DNA of 64,000 bases from Simmondsia chinensis (GCA_018398585.1 JAGTTD010000010.1:31412638-31476637); one strand, 5' to 3'. Counted from the stretch's first letter, positions 33,188-45,361 are shown. Numbers and translations: made by a program. Notes: generated from the letters alone by a model not told the origin.

Positions 33188-35265
33188 CTTTGGACCTATT
33201 TTACTTCTTTTAAAGTCATGGATTTCTACTTTGGCTAAACATCCCCACACTTTGAGGTACTTTAGGTTAGGCTCATAATCCTTCAACAATTCATATGGTG
33301 TTTTATCTAACTTTTTATGTGGAACTCTTTTAAGTACGTGACATGCGGACAACATAGCTCCCCCCTCCCCCCAACCCCACTCGGTGTTAAGCCTAAGTTT
33401 ATTAACATAACATTCATTATGTCTTTAAGGGTTCTATTTTTCCTTTCAATTATACCATTCTGTTGGGGTGTATAAGGAGTTGTTAGCTCATGAATTATGC
33501 CATTACTCTCACAATATTTTTTTAAAAGAATGTAATGACATATTCACCACCTTTATTAGACCGAATTCTTTTGATTTTGTAGTCTAATTGATTTTCTACT
33601 CCCGCTTTATATTTTAAGAACTATTCTATAGCCTCATCTTTGGATCTTAAGAGGTAAACCTTAGTGAACCTAGATTAGTCATCTTCAAATGTGATCTAGT
33701 AACTTTTATCACCTCTACTCATAATACTTTTAAAATTACCAAGGTCGCCATGTATTAATTCCAGAGGAATAGACGCTCTTCCAATCGATTTGTTAAAGGG
33801 TTTTTGCACTTAGTGAAGTTAGGCTATAACTGGGGATAAAACTCATTTGTTTAAGTTTTTCTAATAGAGTTGATGTTAACATGTCCAAGTCTAGCATGCC
33901 ATAAATTTAGCAACTCAACAATATAAGCATCAGAAGAACGAACCTTATTCATTTTGTCAACAAGAACATTAAAAAAAAAAAAAATCCCCTATTGCAAAAA
34001 CCCTTCCCTACATAAGTTGCATTCTTAGTAATAACTAACTTGCCAGACTCAAGCGATAGCTTAAAACCAGCTTTGTTTAGAAGAGCATCTAAAATCAAGT
34101 TCTTGCACAAGCTAGGGACATATAAAACATTCTGTAAAGAAAGAAAATTTTCAGAACAAAGTTTCAAAATGACCTTTCCTTTACCGAGCACTGTGATTGA
34201 ATTGGAATTGTCCATAAAGCCAGATTCCCTTCATCAGCTTTTTTAAAATCTCGAAATAGGTACTTGTTGGTGTAGATGTGCCTTGTGGCCCCTGTATCTA
34301 CAATCCACTCGATCATGTTTCTCAGCATATTCACCTCGGAGATCATAGCAACAAACATGTTGCCATCCTTGGTGAGATTGGCTTGGGAATTGTGTTCTTT
34401 CAGCTTTCTCGGTCAAAACCCCTTCCTACAATCCTTTGACATATGCCTGACCACTCCACACGTCCAACATGTATCTTTGATTCGCTTATGGCTACTGTTG
34501 GATTTTGCTGCTGGCCTTTTTACGCGAAATTGGCCCCCACCTTTCTAGGACCTTCCAGGATGAGATTTGGAACGACCATTGTTCCATGGTTTCTTATACT
34601 TATCATTTCCCCTACACTTCTTTGTTCCACCAATTAGCAGCAAGGATGGAGTGTTCAAGTATTTTTTTGACTGACAGTTTCTAATTTTGATCTTCTAAAT
34701 TTATGTACGAAATCAGTTTTTTCAGTGTAAAATATTTCTTTTTATGTTTCAATTGTGCTTTGTAAGTGTCCCAAGAAGGTGGCAACTTTTTAATGAGACA
34801 ATTGTCTTGAAAAGTTTCGCACATTTTTATTCCTTCACTTAAAATGTCGGCATAAATATTTTCGTGTTCATAAATTTGATCTAAAATTAGTTTGTTATTA
34901 GTCATTAAAAAAGAAAGCCACCAATTACAGACATATTTCTTTGCGGCATTATCATTAGACACATACTTAACCTTAAGAGCCTCCCATATCTCCTTAGCTA
35001 TTTTCATTTTCCTATATATTTGATATAGTAACATTGTCATGTAGTGTAATGGCATTCCTCTACAAGTGTGGTTATCTTTATCGAAGTCTCTAGTTGAATT
35101 ATTTGGTGCCTTATCAGCTTAAATTGTATAATGAACTTCAATTTACCCTAAAAAAATTCCATTTTGTTTGACCATATTTTATAATTTTTTTTATTAAGAG
35201 GTTCAGTTTTTGACATATCAAGAACAATAACACTAACATTACCCATATTTTTAACGAATTTAGAT

Positions 35266-35370
35266 TGTTAGAAAAATTAATGAAATTGAAAATGAAGGGG
35301 CATTGATTTCTTGGAAAAAGAAAGCCTTGGTAGAGAGAGAATGAAAAGGATGAAGAACAAGTTCTATATG
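35266..35370 (-). repeat. element C 5' LTR, first part
   Basis: Starts (plus strand) TGTTAGAAAAATTAATG and matches the joined left LTR (17439-17480 and 29431 onward). It is cut after TTCTATATG by the L1 insertion. Confidence 0.82.
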
Positions 35371-37084
35371 TTTATTTTTTGATAAATAGAAAAAGACTGT
35401 ATGACAAAATCTGACATGCCACAGGAGCGGAACTCGAGCCACATAGATGGCTGAGTACAAGTTGTTAAGACTCGACCAAAGCATTAGCGCAAACAAAATA
35501 TTTTACAACCTATCCCAAAAACAATGCATCATAAGCCCAAACCCATGATGGTTAACACACCTAACATGCGACAGGACTCCAAAAACTCTACTCCTACGAA
35601 GAATCCCCAAATATATGCTTCTGAAGTGTCCTACCGCACATGCAATGCACACCAAAAGCTGAACCTTAGAGCTGCAAATTAGCTTCTTCTGTTTTTGGCC
35701 GTCATGCTTTATGATTCTGTACACCTGCACCAAAGGGGCCAAACTTCGAACGGTACTAGTCTCACTATTGGAAGTGAAAGAATGCATATTTTCAAGAGGG
35801 CACCACGTTGTTTGTCCCCCAAGCTCTGAAGCATTTACTTGCCGATTCAACTGGGGAGTATGGGAACAAGTTACACCAATCTTTCACCCAAAAGTCTACT
35901 CTAAACTTGATTGACCATTCTGCATCTTTTATGCTCCAACAGGCCTCTTTGAAAACTATATTGTTCCTTGTATTCCAAATCTCCCAAATGATAACGAAGA
36001 ATAGCATTAACCATAATTTCTTCTGAATTTTACTCCCCACGTTGACTCCCATCCATTGAAAGAAGTGGTCATTGATCCCACGATTTAAAACGCAGAGCCC
36101 ATACTTGCCAAGTTTCTTCACACTCTAGAAATACGTCCTCCACATTTTCCGGTGCCTTACACAAACAGGACACCATTTCTCATCTTCTAAAATAATTCCA
36201 ATCTTTCAAAGTCTCTTTTTTGTGTTTCATCTTCTCCAATAAGACCATCCGAACAATAATTTCTACTTGAGGTGGTGCCAAACCTATCCATACTCCGCAT
36301 ACCAAGCGATCAACGGTGTATGGCCTTGGAGTATTTATAGTATCCGCATCAGCAAAAGACTTGATTGAGAATTAACCCCTTGTATCATTGCTCAACAACA
36401 CCCCATCGTTGGCTGTCGGACTTGGCGCCACTCCTGAAAGAATGCCATTTAATAGAGCAAGGTTCGGCTCTTCCCTGAGAAAGAGTCTTCGTCTCCAATT
36501 AAAAATCTACCTCCACTCGAAGCCATCTCATGTCCCTATCTGTGCCACAGAGTGATTCTTTTGGAGTGATACTGTGAATAAATCTGGGAAGCGCTCTTCA
36601 AAGGTGTTTTCTCCTATCCACTTGTGCTTCCAGAGTTTAATTTTCGATCCATCACCAAGCTTTATTTTAAGAGTGTTTACCACTTATGGAGGAATTTGGA
36701 ATGATTCGATGACTTCAGAGATGGCCATCCCTGGGCTGTGGTTAGCCCCCTAGCATGAGCCAGAATTAATTCTTGTGTGGATCTCCCATGAATCGAACAT
36801 ACAACTTTCTTCCATAGTGAGGCCCCTGCTTCAGAGGAACACCACCATTTAAAGAGTAGCGCCACGTTCCTAATGAGAGGGTCCCCCATGCCTAGCCCCC
36901 TAGGTGTTTCGGAGCTTGAATGAGATCCCATTTGTTGCAAGGAAGGCCTCTAGAATCCTCACCCAAACCACAAAAAAAGGTTTCTTTGTAGTTGAACTAT
37001 TTTGCGGAGGACCTTCTTTGGAGCACGAAAGATTGACATATAGTACATTGGTAGGTTATATAGTACATTGGTACGTTATTCAAA

Positions 37085-38650
37085 TTAAAACTAGGTGGAA
37101 ATCCTACTTTCACGAACTGTTCAATGAAAAGGGTGATACATATGCATCCCTAGGAGAACTACAAGTACCTGTGGAGCACCAAAACCATTGCTACTACATG
37201 AGAATTAGACCCGAGAAAGTTAGGGAAGCATTGAAGAAGGTGGGCAGGGGTAAAGCAGTTGGTCCAGATGGAATATCCATTGAGGCATGAAAATGCTTTG
37301 GAGAAGTAGGTATCAGATGGTTGACCAAAGTATTCAACCAAATTCTCCAAGGGACGAAGATGCCTGATGAATGGCGGAAGAGTACATTGGTCCCCGTGTA
37401 TAAGAACAAAGGCGACATTCAGAGTTGTGCCAACTATAGAGGAATCAAACTAATGAGCCACACTTTGAAGCTTCGGGAGCGGGTGATAGAAAGAAGACTC
37501 CGTCAACGAGCAGAGGTCTCAAAGATTCAATTTGGATTTATACCGGACAGGTCGACGATAGAAGCCATCCATCTCCTGAGGAGCTCCATAGAGTACTTCA
37601 GAGATAGACAAAAGGACCTTTATATGGTTTTTATTGACCTAGAGAAGGTAGGAAGGCCTTGGAAGAGAAAGGCATCCCCCAGCCCTATATACGTATCATC
37701 AAAGATATGTATGAAGACACCCAAACCAATGTACAAACAACGGAAAAGGACACAGACGCTTTTTCCATTACAGTTGGGGTACACCAAGGATTGACCTTGA
37801 GTCATTTTCTATTCATTTTGGTTATGGATGAGCTCACTAGCCACATCCAAGAGGACGTGCCTTGGTGCATGCTCTTCATAGATGATATAGTCCTGGTCGG
37901 ACAACCTAGGGAGGAGGTGAATGAGAAACTAGAACTTTGGAGGATGGCCCTAGAATCGAAAGGTTTAAGACTCAGTAGATCCAAGAGCGAGTACATGGAA
38001 TTCAAGTTCTGCACTTCTACCATACCAAGCACATAAGTTATCAAGATTGGATCTGAGTGCATACCATAGAAAGCATGCTTCAAATACTTGGGTTCCATGA
38101 TGCAACAAGACGGTGAAGTGGACGCAGATGTCAACAACAGGATTAAAATCGGTGTGCATAAATGGACGATGGCCTATGTGGTACTGTGCGATAAGAAGTT
38201 CCTACTAAAGTTAAAGGGTAAATACTGTAAGACGATAGTGAGACCGGCTGTGTCCTATGGGGCAAAGTACTGGCCAGTTAAGTGTCATCACACGCAGAAG
38301 CTAAAGGTTGTAGAGACGAGGATGTTGAGATGGATGTGTGGACATACAAGGAAGGACAAGATCTGGAATGACATCATAAGAAGTAAATTAGGTGTCGTCC
38401 CAATGGAGGATAAGTTGACAGAACAAAGTCTGCGGTAGTTTGGGCATGTAAGGAGGAGACCCACAACTGTCCCTGTAAGGAGATGCGAACAACTTCTTAT
38501 TGCAGACGGGAAGAGAAGCAGAGGCCAACGAAAGAAGAGTTGGATTGAGACAATTCAAAAGGACCTCGCCTACCTCCACCTAAATGAAGCGATGACCTTA
38601 GATAGAGCTCAGTGGAGGATTAGTATAGGGGTATATGATTTAGAAGTGTA
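37085..38650 (+). pseudogene. RTE reverse transcriptase fragment, broken
   Basis: Recognised by VREALKKVGRGKAVGPDGIS, PDEWRKSTLVPVYKNKGD, NYRGIKLMSHTLK, FGFIPDRSTIEAIHLLR and MVFIDLEK. After a small deletion near 37646 that removes the AYDRVPR block, the other frame continues with [29 protein letters not shown] and the catalytic FIDD (about 37876). The C-terminal RTE domain (38088-38640) has RMLRWMCGHTRKDKIW and DGKRSRGQRKKSW. A TGA at about 37288 replaces an expected Trp. The first half of a normal RTE protein, including endonuclease, is missing. Confidence 0.87.
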
Positions 38651-39146
38651 GGATCAAAGAGCACAAGAAAGCTAGCTCTCTCTATCTACTTTCTTTCTCT
38701 TTCTCTCTCTAATTTCTCTGTCTCTATCCCCCTACACTTTATATGCGCTATATCCTCCCTATTTGTTGCAGGGTATCGCATGTGTATATTTCTCCTCCAA
38801 TTGTGTTTGGTTTTCCCCTTTGCCCTAGTTGCTATGCTCCCTTACTCCCATACTTACATGTTTCCATGGTTACTTGCTTACATGCTTACTTGCTATATGC
38901 TCACATGCTTTACATGGCTTACATGCTTTTCTTGATCTTTACACTTTACATGTCCTTCATGATCTGCATACATGCTTTACGTGCTCTACTTACTCTATTT
39001 ACATGCCCTTCTTAACTAGCAACTATTAGGTTAGGGATCCTCGAAAACAGCCTCTCATCAGGGCCCCGCCTTGAGGGGGTAAGGCTGCATACATCCTACC
39101 CCTCCTAGACCCTTAGTATGCGGGAGCCCTTGAGGCACTGGGGACT

Positions 39147-39177
<31 letters not shown>

Positions 39178-39181
39178 GTAA
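37085..39181 (+). mobile_element. 5'-truncated RTE-clade LINE with (TTG)n tail
   Basis: Flanked by GTTATTCAAA at 37075-37084 and 39182-39191, extendable to 15 bp with one mismatch. It interrupts L1-1 in opposite orientation. It encodes an RTE-type RT without the endonuclease. The untranslated end contains acatgctt repeats, then AAACAGCCTCTCATC, AAGGCTGCATACATCC, CCCTTGAGGCACTGGG and about nine TTG units. The last 120 bp match the tail of the 5S-headed SINEs, so this is the likely partner LINE family. Confidence 0.88.
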
Positions 39182-39289
39182 GTTATTCAAAATGGATTTT
39201 ATTAGCTTCAATCTCCCTGCTCTTAATAGGGACTTCTGCTTCCACTTGACTAGCTTTTTCTCCACTCCGTTGACAAGCTTCTCAGGTTG

Positions 39290-39416
39290 GGGGTCCTCGG
39301 AAACAACCTCCCTTTAGGGTGGCTCCCGCAAGAGGGAATGGTGCGTACATTTATCCCTCTCTAGACCCCTGCTTTTGCGCGAGCCCTTTGAGGCACTGGG
39401 ATTGTTGTTGTTGTTG
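39290..39416 (+). mobile_element. SINE/RTE tail fragment inside L1-1
   Basis: Contains GGTTGGGGGTCCTCGGAAAC, GGTGCGTACATTTATCC, CCCTTTGAGGCACTGGGA and a short (TTG)n end. It is a 5'-truncated copy. Comparison with the second L1 (50470-50600) shows it interrupts the L1 sequence before agtatcggtttcca. Confidence 0.75.
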
Positions 39417-41847
39417 GTCTAGTATCGGTTTCCATGTGGATGAGAGTTTCGGGTTAGCTCCTAGCGGGATTCCCAGGTATTTTATCAGAAGTGCCACCAA
39501 CTGACACCCAATTATGGTTGCTATTTTAAATGCCCAACAACTCGACTCACTCATGTTGATCAAGGCTGATTTTGCTTAATTTGCAAAATTGAAATGGTCT
39601 AGAAGCATAGGATGAGGCTCTAAACTTGCTGCATAACTTGACGGTCGGTCGGGCAAGAAATTTGTGTGTCATTTGCAAACTATAAGTGTGTGAACCGAAC
39701 TTTATCCCATCTGATCTTTAGACCTGGCATCGCTCCGGATTTTGCGACTTTGATAATCATCCTATTGAGGATCTCAGAAATAATCACAAAAAGGAAGGGA
39801 GACATTGGGTCTGCTTGTCTTAGGTCACGTTCCATCTGAAATGGCTTTGTTGGTGACCCATTTACTAGAATCGACATAGAGCGAGATGATATACATTCCT
39901 TGATCCATGAGCACCATGTTGCTCCAAATCCCATCTTCTTCAATATGGATTACGAAGTTCTAGTTAACTGTGTCATATGCCTTTTGGAAGTCAAGTTTTA
40001 AAAGGACACCTTTTTTCTTCCTTTTCTTCAGCCAGTGTACTACTTCATTTGCCATAAAGGCACCACCTAAAATTTGTCTTCCAGCCACAAACGCAGTTTG
40101 GTTTGCCCCAGTCAATTCTGACATCACTCTAGCTAGACATTTACTTAGAACCTTGGATATGATTTTATAAACACAACCTACCATGCTCATGGGTATAATG
40201 TCCCGAATATCAATAGCCCCATCGACTTTCGGGATCAATGATACCCACCTGTTGTTCACAGACTGGTTCAACCTTTTAGATATGAAGAAGTGTCGAATGT
40301 ATGCTATCAATTCATGGCCCAAAGTGTCCCACATACTCTTTATGAACTTGAAGCCGAACCTATCATAACTTGGTGCTTTGTCTATGTGGCAGTCCCACAC
40401 TGCAACTTTGATTTCGTGATCAGTTGGTATAGTCTGCAGCTCATGAACTTTGTGATCCGGTAGCACTGGCAGTTCGAGATCTCCAACAGTAGGTCTGATT
40501 TTTACAGTTTCATAATACAGTGTTTAGAAGAAAGAATTGACCGCAGCCTTAACTCAATACAATTTTCCGCAAAGACGACCCCACACTCATATTCTAAAAA
40601 CTGCCTGCCTTCTCATCCTGATTGAAGCAAGCCTATGGACGTGTTTAGTATTTTGGTCCATTTTTTTAATCTCTTTACTTCTTGAAATTTATAGCCTATA
40701 TCTCTCTTTTCTTGGATACCATGTCCTAAGGTGCAATGTAGCTGCTACTCTCCTAGCCATGTCTTTAGTAGATAGTGCAAATTTTTTTTCTTTTATTCTT
40801 AGTTTGTCAAGCTCGTTCTCCAGGTTCTCAATCTTGAGATTGATGTGGCCAAACACTTCTCTATTCCACCTTTTCAACGGGTTTTTTAATCTCTTCAACT
40901 TCTTCTCAAACGATAGCCCCTCTAAGGACCTCCACTCATTGTTAACTATGTTCTTATAATCCAGATGGGAGAACCAACAATCAAGCTTCGAAATGGTTGA
41001 GGCCCCCATAATATGTCATCGAGGTCTAACACTATCGGGCAATGGTCCCAGAGACCTTTCTTGAGGCCAATAAGTTTGAGTTCCGGAAATTTACTCAACC
41101 ATTCTTTATTCACGAGAGCACGATCAATACGACTCATAGAATTGTTTCTAACCCATGTAAACCTTCTTCCTATCAAGGGAATGTCTATCAACCTAGTATT
41201 ACTTAGGGATTCTCTAAAGTCCTTCATTCCGGGGGGTCATCGAGGTATTTCCTTTTCGTTCACCAATGTTAAGGACCTCATTGAATTCCCCAAAATAAGG
41301 ATTGGTGAGTTAATCATATTGAACATGCAAACCAACTCCGACCAAAGTACTTCCCTGTCCACATTTAAGCACGGTGCATAGATAAGACAGACCGCATAAT
41401 CAAAGCTATCACCAATTAAAGATCCATGTAAACAAATCCACCTCGTACCTTTCACGACATGTGAATTGCGGAGTTCCGTTTCTGCCACATCACTATGATT
41501 CCTCTAGCTCCCTCCATAGCCGGGACATCCTCCCACGAGCAATCATCCGATCCCCAACATTTAGCTATAGTTCTTCATTATGTTTCGTCTCCATTAACCC
41601 TAGGATAATCGGCCTTTGTGTCTTCATCAAGTTTCTTACAGTTGCTTTTTTCTCTCTATCCCAAAAGCCCTTAATGTTCAATGCGCATATCTTCATTTTC
41701 GCGCTGTTGCTATCAGTATACGATGCTTTTTCTTCTTTTGTGGGTTCATCGTAGGATCATACTCATCAACCTTGTAAATAATATGTGCAATTTCGTCCTC
41801 CTACCTTTCAAACCTCCGGCCCAATCTCTCTTCCATCCTCCATGCTC

Positions 41848-43794
41848 TTATTGCTTTCTCTTTTTTTTTTTTGTATTGTTGTTATAGTTTGTGATTTCTC
41901 CTTTTGTTATTACTGATTTTCTATAGCTGGATTCAACTTGGCTCGCTTTTGGGTCTATTTGTGTTTGATTGGAACTATATGTTGTGGGAGTGGAGCTGAT
42001 ATCAGAGTTTAAATCAACATAACAATTGATGTGTGCTTGTCCCCTATATAGTGCAAAGGTCCTTGCTTCTTCTTCTTGTCCAGTAGCTTGTCCTTGACCA
42101 TCTAGATTCAAATCTTTATCCCATGGTTCAAGGCTGGCACTAGTACTACTCAATATGTTTAGACAATAGTTTGGACTTTTTGAAAAGGCTATGTGGTAGC
42201 CTTCTAAAGTAGGAAAGGAAGTTTGGGGTTCATTAAAGCATTAAATGGTCCATAGTACCATTGTCCTTCACTTCTTGAGTTGTCACTATCATCTAGGGCC
42301 TCTTTTTCTTCTTCTTCTTCAGTGGCCGGACATCCTGAGGTCATCGGTGCATTTTGCTCGTAAAAAGCTTTCGGCGTCTTTGCCACCACTGTTCCCCCCT
42401 ATATCTGACTATCAAGTAGAGCCTCTTTCTCTTCTTCACTTAATGAATACTCCTCTGGTGCAATGACAAGAGGCATGGGCTAGTTCATCTGTGAGCATCT
42501 TCCTAGTGTGGATGGTGGATCGGATATTACATAGGTTTGGGGGGGGGGGGGGGGGGGGGGGGTGTTTATATATCCTTCTTCAAATGTATTCAACTCTCTG
42601 ACAAAGTTGTTGAAACTTTTGTCTCAAATGTGAAATATCATCCCCTCATTGATCAAATTCATTTGGTTAGTATCAATAAGTACCCTAACCCTTTCAATGA
42701 CATACACCGGTCCACCTCCACCTCTACTAATATAAACTTTCCCTAGCAATTCCCAATGTATTTGAAGTTCTTTCTTGACCATCCATGTAAGGGGACTCCT
42801 TGAATGACAATCCAAATTCTTTGTGTTTGACATTGCTCCTTCTCGGTCTAGGGCCTTACCTCCTCATACCATGAAAGTAGCCAATGGTTTCTTTTCCTCT
42901 AAGAACTTGTCCTGGTTTATTGTGTCCTGAAATGTTAGCAGAAATTTGAACCTGCCTATATCCCAAACCTTGGATATTAGGGTTTGGTTGGAGTAGACGT
43001 AGGTTGGAATTTCCATGCAATGGAATGGTTTGGCGGTGATACACATAATGCTTGCCTTTAGCTCCTCTTTTAGGTCATATTCCACCCAGCCTCGGCCTAT
43101 CTTTAGAGGACTCATTTGTTCCATGTCTTGTTCTTGGGCATTGTCTTCACGATGCTGTGGCATCCGGGCCCTTTGTTTACTAGCTTCTAGGCTTCTTTCT
43201 CTCCGCCTTGGTTGCTTTCTTCTATATTTGGCCCTGCTTACAAGTAGAGGCTCCCCTCTCATTGCTATTCCATTCAATCCTGTAATGGCAGCGTCGGAGT
43301 CGGTTCCCGATTCAAATCTTACAAACTCAAAAACCCGTCTCTTGTGTGGTCTCCATTTGTGCGATACAAAGGTGTCCAAGATACTTCCATATCTTCGAAA
43401 GAGGTGGAGCAGCGTGTCGGAGTTGAAATATGGATATATTGTCTACAAAGAGTTTCACATTCTCTGCATAGTTGCTTCTCCGATTCTCTTTATCTCCTTC
43501 ATCTTGCCTATCATGTTGCCTTCCCTATCATCTTCCTTGGCTCCGCACACCCTGAGGTGGTTCTGTTCCCCGTGTTTGTCCTGCTTCACCCTCTCTTTCT
43601 TTCTCTACCGGTCTCACCTCCACCAGATGGGTAGCTTGTTCTAGCTTCATGGAGCCTTGTCCCTCCTCTTGTGCATCTACCCGCTCTCCTCTACTCCCTT
43701 CGTCATAACGTACAATTCTCCACACTCTCACCCTTCCATCACCACTTCGCCAGATTCCTCCCCCTCCCTTTGTCATTGGAGAGATTTTGCTTCC
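41848..43794 (-). pseudogene. L1-1 ORF1 (RRM-type) pseudogene
   Basis: An RRM half is clear at 43379-43170 (RRVFEFVRFESGTDSDAAIT, GLNGIAMRGEPLLV), followed by an Arg-rich stretch, a DUF4283-like region (VWDIGRFKFLLTF near 42960; VRVLIDTNQMN near 42680) and an acidic tail with poly-Glu (near 42310). ORF1 proteins of this kind bind the LINE RNA. Frame breaks and a 24-bp C run (minus strand, 42539-42562) disrupt it. The long plus-strand frame at 43015-43644 is its antisense. Confidence 0.78.
42539..42562 (+). repeat. poly(G) run of 24 bp
   Basis: Uninterrupted G run inside L1-1 ORF1 (poly-C on the coding strand). Confidence 0.95.
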
Positions 43795-43803
43795 TTCTAT
43801 ATG

Positions 43804-44134
43804 GTTTCATAGTGAAAGAAGAGCTGATTATATAGGGTCCAGTGACATGTTTTTTGTTGTGAGAAATTTGGGAATTAAAAAAGGACAACAAATTTTTCTT
43901 GGGATATGGAGAGCGTTACTTAACCAATTGGAGAAAGGCAAGGACACTTTTTTTTTTCATTCTTCTTTTTTGTTTAAATTTAAATTACAACAGTAAAAAT
44001 TTAAATTTCGAGCATAAAAAAATTGAGTTGGAAAAATTCTACACCACCATCAAGGCTTGGCCTGACACGGCGCACCCGATTGGTACAATTTCAGTAATTA
44101 ATTTTACTTCAAAATTTTTGAAGTACATCCAATA
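43804..44134 (-). repeat. element C 5' LTR, second part
   Basis: Continues the LTR after the L1 insertion (gtttcatagtgaaagaagag) and ends CATCCAATA. Matches 29490-29822. Open frames here are inside the LTR and are not genes. Confidence 0.8.
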
Positions 44135-44323
44135 GGGCTTAGTCTACCAAGGTGATAAATTTGGCTATTTATATCCTTGGATTAATCTACCAAGATGGTG
44201 AATTTCCCTACATTGCAGTGGAGTTTTTAACTTCGCCAAGATCCGCAACCTATCAATTGCCATAAAGGGGTTTTTAACCTCGTCTCAATTGGTACCTCTC
44301 AATTTTATCCCACATATTCTAAC
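44135..44323 (+). repeat. right half of the LTR-like remnant around element C
   Basis: Phrases tatatccttggattaatctacc and ctaccaaggtgataaattt continue the style of the sequence left of 17439. It ends in ATATTCTAAC. Paired with 17170-17438. Confidence 0.4.
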
Positions 44324-45359
44324 GTCAAGGCCTCTAGTGTCCGTCTTAACTTTATATGTATAAAAAAAAAAAAAAAAAAGAGATTTAATCATATGCGCCA
44401 GTTTCATATAATAAACTTGAAAGGGCCTTTTTTGTTCACACAGTGGCCATATAAGTGGTGATTCTTTTTACTTTCTAGTTGGGGCATGATCAATTTCCTT
44501 TTCGCTCTAAATTAGTTAGTCAAATTCTTTTGAAAATATATTTATAATTATAGTTTAAATAAAATTCGTAACCAGTAACAAATTGAACAAATACCAAACT
44601 CAAAATGCAATTATTGTACTAAATTTCTGGTTTGATTAATTGAACCGTATAGTTTGGAGTAATTCAAGACAATACAGTACATGATTTTGTCCATTTTAAT
44701 TAAGTAATTTATGAAATAGTATATATTAATTTTCACACTATTTCAGGTGAACATTTCTCTTTGTATTTATTATTTGTGGGTGAACTATGTCCAAAGGCTA
44801 TTAAATTTCATTTACAATTTTTTTTTAATCAAATTTTTTATTTGCTTTTGTAATTCATTGTTTTAAGTTTAAAACGTGTTTCAAAAACTAATTTATAAAG
44901 CGTAGTTGATGCTAGCTTTATTTTTCCCAATTCATCAACCCAAACATTTGTTATAGTTAGATATCATACTATGAAGTTACTGTTTAATCAAGTGCTCCTA
45001 GTCGTATTTTATATTTTCACTTTTAGAATATTATTAGGTTGAATATAAATTATTATAACCAGAAGATCATTAAGATGAAAGAGGAGTTGTATTGCTTATC
45101 TTTAGTTGCTAATTAACTGGTACAACTTAATTGAATAGTTGACAGTCACTGAAAAACGGTTCACAAGCCATTTCAATCAAGGTAACGATTTAAGTTTTTT
45201 GAATATTTTGGTTATGATTATGCCTAACCAAAATACCTTTTATTGTGATTAATCCAATCATGTATATAAAAACTTGTCAAAATTTTAAGCAAATAGAAAA
45301 TCCAAATTGAATATCAATGTTGTAAGTTTGTCATATACAGGTAGAAAAATAAACAAATA

Positions 45360-45361
<2 letters not shown>
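44324..45361. other. AT-rich spacer, no gene seen
   Basis: Contains an A-run near 44360-44380 and no coding signal. Confidence 0.4.

Larger units (their letters stand above)
30470..35246 (-). pseudogene. element C gag-pol pseudogene, interrupted by a SINE, a foldback element and an L1 tail
   Basis: Minus-strand reading starts at ATG 35246 (MGNVSVIVLDMSKTEPLNK), only 19 bp inside the LTR. A UBN2-type gag covers 35055-34681. The knuckle CWTCGVVRHMSKDC is near 34473-34430, the protease WIVDTGATRHIYT near 34310, and the integrase C-part (MLSACHVLKRVPHKKLDKTP) at 33355-33170. RT spans 31967-31593 with the catalytic YADD intact (31667-31656), and RNase H lies in two parts, 31359-31174 and 30757-30470 (HRHIHLRNGVMRHLIE, ADPLIKSLSKK), split by a SINE. 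Stops and shifts occur throughout. Copia assignment is sure; the element is dead. Confidence 0.88.
35500..41754 (-). pseudogene. L1-1 ORF2 (endonuclease/reverse transcriptase) pseudogene
   Basis: The endonuclease part has the METKHN motif (about 41640), LIYAPC and NSMSRIDRALVNKEW (about 41130). The RT part has SLIPKVDGAIDIRDIIPMS, FVAGRQILGG, LLKLDFQKAYDTVN (end 39960) and [12 protein letters not shown]. The active-site motif FADD reads FAND (Asn codon at 39671-39673), preceded by an in-frame stop where Gln is expected. The C-terminal part (36940-36677 and 36121-35792) has LLFKWWCSSEAG and WEIWNTRNNIVFKEA. Many stops and frame changes. The protein would have nicked DNA and copied LINE RNA at the target; this copy cannot. 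Confidence 0.85.
35371..43794 (-). mobile_element. L1-1: full-length but decayed L1 LINE inserted in the LTR of element C
   Basis: The flanks carry the 9-bp target duplication TTCTATATG (35362-35370 and 43795-43803). Joining them restores the LTR of C. The minus-strand 3' end reads TATTTATCAAAAAATAAA at 35371. Order from the right: ORF1 with RRM (about 43780-41850), then ORF2 with endonuclease (about 41750-40950), reverse transcriptase (about 40470-39660) and C-terminal zinc domain (to about 35500). An RTE LINE (37085-39181) and a SINE/RTE tail (39290-39416) lie inside it. Confidence 0.87.
17439..44134 (-). mobile_element. element C: minus-strand Ty1-copia retrotransposon with multiple nested insertions
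   Basis: C has a 3' LTR at 17439-17480 plus 29431-29822, an interior at 29823-35265, and a 5' LTR at 35266-35370 plus 43804-44134. Both LTRs start (plus strand) TGTTAGAAAAATTAA and share most of about 430-450 bp, ending CATCCAACA or CATCCAATA. By eye they differ at roughly 15%. The left LTR is split by element B, the right LTR by an L1. The presumed 5-bp target sites (GGCAT left, GGGCT right) no longer match well. Interior domain order on the minus strand is gag, knuckle, protease, integrase, RT, RNase H. Confidence 0.88.

Noticed and set aside
43015..43644. Open frame of 209 residues on the plus strand
   Set aside because: It is the antisense of the RRM-type ORF1 of L1-1, whose minus-strand translation has clear domain motifs.
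17434..44139. A clean 5-bp target duplication for element C
   Set aside because: GGCAT on the left and GGGCT on the right do not match. Only continuity of the flanking repeat pattern supports the boundary.
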